Positions 7,240-12,119 of a stretch of 12,119 nt of DNA are shown here, piece after piece. Source of the stretch: an uncultured Rothia sp. (GTDB taxonomy: Bacteria; Actinomycetota; Actinomycetes; Actinomycetales; Micrococcaceae); the NCBI RefSeq assembly GCF_937976295.1, contig NZ_CALJRY010000162.1, positions 1 through 12,119 of the forward strand. Reading direction: 5' to 3'. How positions within the stretch are numbered: the stretch's first letter is position 1; every line of letters begins with the position of its first letter. The notes below the pieces were generated by a model. That model saw only the letters and a list, made by a program, of their open reading frames with translations, was not told the DNA's origin and made no database searches. The position numbers and the translations under genes were made by a program.

Positions 7240-7548
7240 CTACAGCTTGATCTCGATGTTTACGTCTGCCGGCAGGTCGAGACGCATGAGGGCATCAACA
7301 GCCTTGGGGGTCGGATCAACAACGTCGATCAGACGCTTGTGCGTACGCATCTCGAAGTGCTCGCGGCTGTCCTTGTACTTGTGGGGAGAACGGATAACAC
7401 AGTAAACGTTCTTCTCGGTCGGCAGCGGCACGGGGCCAACTACAGTTGCGCCTGCGCCCTTTACCGTTTCGACGATTTTCCGTGCCGAAGAATCGATGAC
7501 CTCGTGGTCATAGGACTTCAGACGGATGCGGATTTTCTGTCCCGCCAT
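7240..7548 (-). CDS. rpsJ: 30S ribosomal protein S10 (NusE)
   Basis: The 102-residue product is S10, a head protein of the 30S subunit that also acts as NusE in transcription antitermination with NusB and couples ribosomes to NusG. The sequence is typical throughout, with the family signature at about 54-77 (SPHKYKDSREHFEMRTHKRL). The ATG is preceded by an AGAGAG-type ribosome site. It is the first gene of the S10 operon here. No rpsL, rpsG, fusA or tuf genes lie immediately upstream; instead a divergent membrane protein gene is found after a 486-base intergenic region holding a structured leader. Confidence 0.98.
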   Translation of the reverse strand: MAGQKIRIRLKSYDHEVIDSSARKIVETVKGAGATVVGPVPLPTEKNVYCVIRSPHKYKDSREHFEMRTHKRLIDVVDPTPKAVDALMRLDLPADVNIEIKL

Positions 7549-7795
7549 CTGTCGGACTCTCTTTCTTGATGTATTCCCTGTATCGGAGCTTTTGCCCCTT
7601 TGTTATAGCGCTTAAGGAACGCGATATATTCATCACGTGCGCCACTCAGAACGGACTGAATCCGGCTTTGCCGGGTTCCTCACCCCGCCTAAGTACCGAC
7701 CCCCGAACTCGGGCGTGTCGCCTATTTTCTAGGCAAACTCGTCCCGTCATCCTTCGGACCGGGTCATACGTGGGCCTACCTTTAGTGCAGGTAGA
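7549..7795 (-). promoter_or_regulatory. Hairpin-rich leader of the S10 operon
   Basis: Five successive hairpins can be drawn upstream of rpsJ. They are 7776-7794 (CTACCT/AGGTAG), 7743-7763 (CCCG..TCC/GGA..CGGG), 7720-7734 (GCCTA/TAGGC), 7702-7713 (CCCG/CGGG) and 7658-7678 (CCGGC/GCCGG, extended by GAA/TTC across one mismatch). No supported reading frame occupies this stretch. A structured 5' leader fits autoregulation of an S10 operon, as known for L4 in enterobacteria, but the structures themselves were only found by eye. The 7658-7678 hairpin pairs slightly better as plus-strand RNA, so its direction is uncertain. Confidence 0.5.
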
Positions 7796-7799
7796 CGCT

Positions 7800-7815
7800 T
7801 TGACAACGTCGTCAA
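7800..7815. promoter_or_regulatory. 16-bp near-palindrome, possible operator or -35 box
   Basis: TTGACAACGTCGTCAA differs from its own reverse complement at only one symmetric pair. It presents TTGACA on the plus strand and TTGACG on the minus strand, both -35-like. No convincing -10 hexamer follows at normal spacing in either direction, so it may instead be a binding site for a dimeric regulator between the divergent genes. Confidence 0.4.
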
Positions 7816-7821
7816 TTCTCT

Positions 7822-7886
7822 CAGAGATAGAGCCCTTATGCAATACGAACACAAGTTAAGTGCTTAAGAACACTTAACTATCTCTG
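7822..7886. repeat. Nested inverted repeats in the divergent intergenic region
   Basis: The outer arms are CAGAGATAG (7822-7830) and CTATCTCTG (7878-7886), a perfect 9-bp pair. The inner arms are AGTTAAGTG (7854-7862) and CACTTAACT (7871-7879), another perfect 9-bp pair with an 8-base spacer that itself holds CTTAAG. The right-hand arms overlap by two bases, so only one pairing can form at a time. A TTGACA hexamer on the minus strand (7885-7890) overlaps the outer arm. This suggests an operator or alternative RNA structure near the rpsJ promoter. Confidence 0.5.
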
Positions 7887-7890
7887 TCAA
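7885..7890 (-). promoter_or_regulatory. Possible -35 hexamer of the S10 operon promoter
   Basis: The minus strand reads a perfect TTGACA, about 340 bases before the rpsJ start codon. At 17-18 bases spacing only weak -10 candidates (TTAAGC, TAAGCA) are found. The assignment rests on the -35 match and on its position upstream of all the leader hairpins. Confidence 0.3.
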
Positions 7891-8023
7891 CCTGAGGGTA
7901 CTCCCGCGATGCAACTCTCAGGGAGCTTTCAATCTACTTTCAGTAAGTTCCATGCGCTTTACTGCCCGTAATAAAGGTTTTAGTACTAAAAGCTCTCGTA
8001 TTGTAGAAGTATCACTACAGCCT

Positions 8024-8030
8024 AAGGAGA
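8024..8030 (+). promoter_or_regulatory. Ribosome binding site of the large membrane protein
   Basis: AAGGAGA lies four bases before the ATG at 8035. It is a near-perfect Shine-Dalgarno match and decides this start. No comparably good site precedes the next in-frame ATG. Confidence 0.8.
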
Positions 8031-8034
8031 AACC

Positions 8035-11000
8035 ATGTCTCAGCCGACACAACCTCATCAGGCATCCTCTAGCTCTCACTCTTCATCTCAAAATCCCCAG
8101 CATGTTCAGCAACCGCAGCAGGGTCTGGGCGTGTATGTTCCCCCGTCTCTAGCGTATGTTCCCCCGTCCCTAGCGGGTGCGCATACTCAGCCTCCTGCAC
8201 CGCGACGCCGAGTCAATGAGGATATCTTCCTCAATATTGTTCTGTACATTGGCTCGCTCCTGCTCATCGGTGCTGCGGGTCTTTTTGTCACCTCGGTGAC
8301 TTCTTCTCAGGATGAAACGGCGATTTTCCGTGTCCTCGCAATGGCGCTTGGAGCAGTTATCTTCTACGGAGCAGGTCTACTCACCTACCGTTTCGTGGAG
8401 CGCCTGCGGATTGCCTCTTACTCTTTTACAGCAACCGGTCTCGCCTTTATTCCGCTAACCGGCGTTGCGATCTATGTCCTCAAGATTTGGACTGAAGGAC
8501 GCTACATCTGGCTCCTCACTTCTCTGATTGGCACTGCCGCCATTGTTGGAGCCTGCACTCTCATGCGTAACCGAGTGATGGCGTACCTGCTGATTTCGTT
8601 TATCGTTTCGGACTCTCTGGCAGCAACAAAAGTAGCCTACCTGCCTTTTGTCTGGTATTTCGTCTCGTTGACCGTTGTTGCCACTGTTCTGGGTTTGATT
8701 CTGCATTTTGCGCCGAACGCTGCCCCGAAGGGTATCCGCGAAGGTCTTGTTGATTCTTCCCGCATTTTTGTTCCGGCTACCGCCATCGCTATTTTCTTCT
8801 TCACCAACGATCTGAGCTACACGGACGCGGGTATTGCTTTTGCGGTCATGTCTGCTCACGCCATTCTTTTCACCTGGCTGAACGGCACGGCAGATTACTA
8901 CGCTCAGGCACGTATCTACCCCATCGCTTCAGTCCTATGCTTCCTTCTGGATTCGAATCACGGCCCCTGGTTCCCCAGTATTTTCTTTGTTTCAGTTCTG
9001 TTTGTGAACGTGATTTCCGTATACGCTTTTGTTCCGCGTTTGCAGCAGAACCTTGGTGAGGGCGTTGACTCTCACGAGGATCCTACCGCGCCGAATCAGC
9101 AGGTGCCTCATATTCCCTGGGCTCAGGATGCTCTTCAGCCTCGCGCTGGCAAGAAGGCATGGTTGCCTGCCGTTGACGCGTGCGTTGGTGTTTTCTTCTC
9201 CTTCTTGGCGGTCCTGGATGCGTTCTACGCCGCCTATGCGACTCACGGCTCGGCACGTGTAACACGCTGGAGCACTTTCCTACCCTATGCAGAAGGCATT
9301 CAAGGCGTCTTCCCCGCCCCCTGGGTTATTGGCGTCCTCTGCATTGTGAGTTTCTTGCTCTATCGCAAGGCAGTTCAGCCTCTGGTGCTCATGATTTTTG
9401 CGGCACTCATTCCTGTGATTGCCATGTACCTCTCCCCCAATAATCAGGGCACTTTCTACCTCTTCTTTGCCGCTGCTATTGTTATCTACCTGCTCAGTGC
9501 CAAAGCCCCTGAGGTGCGCACTGCTGGAGCTGCGCTTAGCAATATTGGTTATGCCATAGGCATGATTCAGCTTTTCCTTGCTCTCATCCCTGAGATGCGG
9601 ACCTCTGAGTCGCTTCTGATGTTTGCTATGGTCTGCTCAGCTATCGCGCTATTGACCTTTGCGTTCTCTCAGAATGGCGCAGCGCAGAATGTGAGCTACC
9701 GACTCAATGAGATGTCGGTATATCTCATCTTGGGCGTTTTCGCATTGTTTGTAGGATATTGCATCAGCATTATTGATGGTGCTGTATATGACCGCTTCTG
9801 GGTCAGTTTCTCGCTGTTCGCTGGAGCTGTTCTTTTCGTTAGCGCTCTGAGCGCTCTTCTGCTGGGTCGAGCCCTGCAACTTCCGGATGTTGTTGGTTCT
9901 GCCCGCTCCACCGTGGTCAGCGTCGTGCGCATCGCGTTCTACACAACCTTCGTCATCGCCATGATTGGCTCTCGACACTATCTGCTTTTCGGTCCGCAGA
10001 AAGAATATGTTGCGGTAGCTTTGCCTGCCGTTCTGACGGTCATTTACGTGGCACTTGGCTTCTTCATGGCTGCAGGTTCTTCGGCCCGTTCCGAGCTACT
10101 CACTATTGCTCGTTTCCCCATCTGCTGGTCTGTCATTCTGCTGGCTATCAGCGGCAACGTGACGGATGCAGTAGTCAACTTCCTCATCGTTGTTCTACTG
10201 GCTGGTCAAGCTCTGTGTAGCGTGCTGCTCTATGCACGTTCCAAGCGATTCTACGAGGTATACGCTGCCGTTGCTTTCTTCACCCTTGGCGCTGTACTGA
10301 GCGTATGGTACACCGTGACAGATATTGATCAGCTTCTACTATCAGTAGCTGCTCCGGCCCTCCTGATTGTTCTCTGGGTGGTGGCAATCTTCTTCAAGGT
10401 GCCTTACATGCAGATTGGTGCTTCCATCAGCGTTACCGTTTTCTGTGTAGGCTCTCTGTGGAATCTCTTCAACACGAGGGAAAGCACAATCGAGATAACT
10501 CTGCTGGGCTATTACGTCCTGCTCGCCGTTATTATCCTTTTCGTTCTGAAGGTCACGCTCCCGGTCGAGGTCTCTGGCGCAAAGGCGACTATTCGCCCGT
10601 ACATCTCTGTCCCTGCCGGTAATAGGACGGTTGAGCTACCGATGCACGGTCCGTTGGGTTCGCCCTATCCGCGTTTTATGCCGCGCCGTCCCCTGACCCA
10701 AGCCATCTACGCTCCGGTCAATACATTGCTTATGATTCCGGCACTGTACGCATTGGGATTTATTACGTTCTTCGGCTTGATTTTCGATTACCAGCAGGTG
10801 GAACTCAACGCCCTTCTCTGGGGTTTGTTTGCTCTGTCCTTCGTATCGGTCTCTAAGCCTAAGAACCTGCCGGCTATTGGTACCGCTGCGTTCAGCCTTT
10901 TCATTGCCCGCCTGGTCTTTGATTACTTAGCCTACAACCCGCTGAGCGTGATTCTTGAGGTTGCTCTTCTGGCACTCCTGGCGTTCACCGCTGCAAAGGT

Positions 11001-11484
11001 CCTCAGCAACCTCATTGCGAAGAAGCCGTTGGACACGCAGATATCGGACGCTCCCTTGTACTGGGCATTGGGTCTGCAGGTATTCCTCACCCTGGTAACC
11101 TGGGCAGTTCCTGCCGACGGTCCGGATATCGTGGTGCTGGTACTCGGCATCGCCCTAACCCTCCTGAGTGCTCTGCTACTCGACCGAGTCTGGACCTATA
11201 TTGCAACCGCCCTGGTCACCCTCGACCTGGCAATTTTGCTCAACGGTCTGAACCCGCTGACCCTGCTGATTATCTCTATTCTGCTCATCGGTGGCGTTAT
11301 CTGGCGTCTGCTGGCTCGACAGAATAAGCAGGATGCAGTAGCTCCGCACCAGGATTCTGAGCAGCTTGAGGATTTCCCTCAGTATCAGAATCAGCCGGGT
11401 ACGTACCCGCAGGGCAATGTCCAGATGCAGCAGCCCCCGGCTCCTCAGCACGGCTATCAGCCTCGCCACGAGGAAAACATCTAG
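8035..11484 (+). CDS. Giant polytopic membrane protein of unknown function
   Basis: This 1149-residue protein is not one I recognise with certainty. Residues 1-60 are hydrophilic, rich in Gln, Ser and Pro, with the tandem repeat YVPPSLA at 34-47, then a basic cluster (RRR, 57-59). The first membrane segment begins with NEDIFLNIVLYIGSLLLIG (61-79). From there to about 1090 I count roughly 30-34 hydrophobic segments. The main hydrophilic interruptions are at about 335-385 and 860-905. The last 55 residues form a second Gln/Pro-rich tail. The overall look recalls actinobacterial DUF2157/DUF2339-type multi-spanning proteins, but that is an impression. No ATP-binding, protease or glycosyltransferase motif was noticed. 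It is transcribed divergently from the S10 operon as a single gene and ends at its own terminator. Codon use is less biased than in the ribosomal genes, as expected for a weakly expressed gene. Confidence 0.92.
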   Translation: MSQPTQPHQASSSSHSSSQNPQHVQQPQQGLGVYVPPSLAYVPPSLAGAHTQPPAPRRRVNEDIFLNIVLYIGSLLLIGAAGLFVTSVTSSQDETAIFRVLAMALGAVIFYGAGLLTYRFVERLRIASYSFTATGLAFIPLTGVAIYVLKIWTEGRYIWLLTSLIGTAAIVGACTLMRNRVMAYLLISFIVSDSLAATKVAYLPFVWYFVSLTVVATVLGLILHFAPNAAPKGIREGLVDSSRIFVPATAIAIFFFTNDLSYTDAGIAFAVMSAHAILFTWLNGTADYYAQARIYPIASVLCFLLDSNHGPWFPSIFFVSVLFVNVISVYAFVPRLQQNLGEGVDSHEDPTAPNQQVPHIPWAQDALQPRAGKKAWLPAVDACVGVFFSFLAVLDAFYAAYATHGSARVTRWSTFLPYAEGIQGVFPAPWVIGVLCIVSFLLYRKAVQPLVLMIFAALIPVIAMYLSPNNQGTFYLFFAAAIVIYLLSAKAPEVRTAGAALSNIGYAIGMIQLFLALIPEMRTSESLLMFAMVCSAIALLTFAFSQNGAAQNVSYRLNEMSVYLILGVFALFVGYCISIIDGAVYDRFWVSFSLFAGAVLFVSALSALLLGRALQLPDVVGSARSTVVSVVRIAFYTTFVIAMIGSRHYLLFGPQKEYVAVALPAVLTVIYVALGFFMAAGSSARSELLTIARFPICWSVILLAISGNVTDAVVNFLIVVLLAGQALCSVLLYARSKRFYEVYAAVAFFTLGAVLSVWYTVTDIDQLLLSVAAPALLIVLWVVAIFFKVPYMQIGASISVTVFCVGSLWNLFNTRESTIEITLLGYYVLLAVIILFVLKVTLPVEVSGAKATIRPYISVPAGNRTVELPMHGPLGSPYPRFMPRRPLTQAIYAPVNTLLMIPALYALGFITFFGLIFDYQQVELNALLWGLFALSFVSVSKPKNLPAIGTAAFSLFIARLVFDYLAYNPLSVILEVALLALLAFTAAKVLSNLIAKKPLDTQISDAPLYWALGLQVFLTLVTWAVPADGPDIVVLVLGIALTLLSALLLDRVWTYIATALVTLDLAILLNGLNPLTLLIISILLIGGVIWRLLARQNKQDAVAPHQDSEQLEDFPQYQNQPGTYPQGNVQMQQPPAPQHGYQPRHEENI
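8134..8175 (+). repeat. Two tandem 21-bp repeats within the membrane protein gene
   Basis: Two adjacent copies, 8134-8154 and 8155-8175, differ at one base (TCT versus TCC, both Ser). Each encodes YVPPSLA. The repeat is in frame in the disordered N-terminal region, so copy number could change without breaking the gene. Confidence 0.9.
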
Positions 11485-11494
11485 GCATAAGCAC

Positions 11495-11540
11495 ACATAG
11501 GTTCTACTTCTGCGGCATTCTGTAGTAGGATTACCTATGT
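11495..11540 (+). other. Long imperfect hairpin after the membrane protein stop
   Basis: Arms ACATAGGT (11495-11502) and ACCTATGT (11533-11540) pair perfectly. Beyond small bulges, TCTACT (11503-11508) can pair with AGTAGGA (11524-11530) with one base bulged. There is no following run of T. It begins ten bases after the stop codon and 28 bases before the strong terminator, so it is part of the 3' untranslated region. A role in RNA 3' end stability is possible. Confidence 0.5.
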
Positions 11541-11568
11541 CCCTTCCGAGGGGCAGTCATTCGAATTG

Positions 11569-11605
11569 CGGTTCCCAGCCTTCAGGCTGGGAACCGTTTT
11601 TCTTT
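11569..11605 (+). terminator. Intrinsic terminator of the membrane protein gene
   Basis: A perfect 12-bp stem, CGGTTCCCAGCC (11569-11580) and GGCTGGGAACCG (11585-11596), encloses the loop TTCA. It is followed by TTTTTCTTT. This is a textbook rho-independent terminator on the plus strand, 85 bases after the stop codon. The upstream side lacks a matching A-run, so activity in the opposite direction is not indicated. Confidence 0.92.
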
Positions 11606-11975
11606 ACTCTCAAGCAACCAGCTATAGTTTTCCTCCACACCAAGAAAACATCTTTGGTTCTTCGCTTCTCAGATCCCCTATCGTCTCCCCTCTCAATTTG
11701 TTCTCTGCAAAACGCTTGTGTGGCTCCTGAGTCACTTATAGAGGGCTAACGTTCTTCTGCACCTAGGACTGCGTAAGGCCTCGCAGTACGAGGGAAATGA
11801 GAAGATTCGCTGTGGCTTGTAACTGCAATCCCGGCGTCGGAGCGCAGGGCTACAGGAGGCCCTTGCCAAGTCTCTAAGAAGAAATATCAGCTGCACAGCA
11901 TAGATCGCTCTCGCAACCCTTAACTTTGGCGTTTTCTACCGTGGCGTCCGGGCTTTATTCTCTGGTCTCCCCTCC

Positions 11976-12023
11976 AGAAGCTCTCAGAGCCTCTTAGAAG
12001 CTTTCAGGGGGCTCTCAGAAGCT
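11976..12023 (+). repeat. Three imperfect repeats spaced 20-21 bp
   Basis: The core AGAAGCT occurs at 11976, 11996 and 12017. The first two copies extend to AGAAGCTCTCAG and AGAAGCTTTCAG. The spacing of 20 and 21 bases is about two helical turns, so all three would face the same side of the DNA. This fits clustered regulator sites upstream of a promoter, but the copies are short and could be chance or decayed repeats. Confidence 0.55.
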
Positions 12024-12031
12024 GCTATAAC
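12023..12031 (+). promoter_or_regulatory. Possible extended -10 promoter pointing to the right edge
   Basis: The sequence TGCTATAAC gives an extended -10 (TGn followed by TATAAC, five of six matches). No good -35 box lies 17-18 bases upstream; instead the repeats described above occupy that region. Transcription would start near 12038 and run out of the window. Confidence 0.35.
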
Positions 12032-12119
12032 ACCCCACGACCGCTGTTTGTGCATGGGGGCGCTGCAGAAAAGCAGACAGAGCTTCAGCCTTCCTGCACA
12101 TCTTCAAAAGGGCATAACA

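Larger units (their letters stand above)
11606..12119. other. Intergenic region to the right edge, no convincing gene
   Basis: This 514-base stretch has no reading frame with a ribosome site and protein-like composition on either strand. From 11625 to 11730 it is rich in C and T. Small hairpins occur at 11768-11787 (ACTGCG/CGCAGT) and 11846-11863 (AGGGC/GCCCT). No tRNA, tmRNA, RNase P or SRP RNA signature was recognised. The right part holds short repeats and a possible promoter, so a gene probably begins beyond the edge. Confidence 0.55.

Noticed and set aside
7646..7852. 68-codon minus-strand frame in the rpsJ leader, a possible leader peptide or small protein
   Set aside because: Its start is a GTG without a ribosome site, and it spans the leader hairpins. 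The Arg-rich composition looks like a by-product of structured RNA.
8035..11484. Horizontal transfer of the membrane protein gene, because its codon use differs from its neighbours
   Set aside because: Ribosomal protein genes have extreme codon bias, so an ordinary gene beside them always looks different. No mobility genes or boundary repeats are present.
11537..11749. 70-codon plus-strand frame after the membrane protein gene
   Set aside because: It reads straight through the strong terminator and has no ribosome site.
11976..12023. CRISPR array
   Set aside because: Repeats are only 7-12 bases, imperfect, and spaced too closely, with no unique spacers of normal length.
12015..12119. 34-codon minus-strand frame open at the right edge, possible gene end
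   Set aside because: It contains no recognisable motif and ends inside the short repeats. The length is easily reached by chance.
11606..12119. Possible non-coding RNA gene such as RNase P RNA, tmRNA or SRP RNA
   Set aside because: None of the conserved core sequences of these RNAs was found, and no tRNA cloverleaf could be drawn.

Overview
The window looks like chromosomal DNA of a moderately GC-rich actinobacterium. The ribosomal protein sequences and the surface and membrane proteins suggest the order Micrococcales, and Rothia is my best guess from general familiarity. No database search was possible. Nothing in the window suggests a phage, plasmid, insertion sequence or CRISPR array.

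Layout from left to right. (1) Positions 1-1831, minus strand: the N-terminal 610 residues of an exported protein with a signal peptide, a YncE-like beta-propeller of about seven blades, and an Ig-like or all-beta domain. It runs off the left edge. Its promoter region holds a candidate DtxR/IdeR iron box at 1912-1930, overlapping a likely start of transcription. (2) Positions 1832-2244: an AT-richer intergenic stretch with no convincing gene. (3) Positions 2245-7548, minus strand: the complete S10 ribosomal protein operon, in transcription order rpsJ-rplC-rplD-rplW-rplB-rpsS-rplV-rpsC-rplP-rpmC-rpsQ. Genes overlap or are separated by at most 60 bases. A strong stem-loop with a UUCG loop closes the operon just after rpsQ. 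The spc operon genes (rplN and onward) do not follow. (4) Positions 7549-8034: a divergent intergenic region. It contains a hairpin-rich rpsJ leader, a 16-bp near-palindrome and two nested 9-bp inverted repeats. (5) Positions 8035-11484, plus strand: a very large unrecognised membrane protein of 1149 residues with roughly 30 or more membrane segments and Gln/Pro-rich ends, followed by a strong intrinsic terminator. (6) Positions 11606-12119: no convincing gene. This stretch holds three imperfect repeats spaced 20-21 bp and a possible plus-strand promoter near the right edge.

The ribosomal genes form one co-transcribed unit whose products assemble into both ribosomal subunits and, for L22, L23, L29 and L4, sit around the exit tunnel. 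The flanking exported protein and membrane protein have no evident functional link to the ribosome. The points most worth following are the candidate iron-regulated surface propeller, the structured S10 leader with its adjacent dyads, and the giant membrane protein of unknown function.
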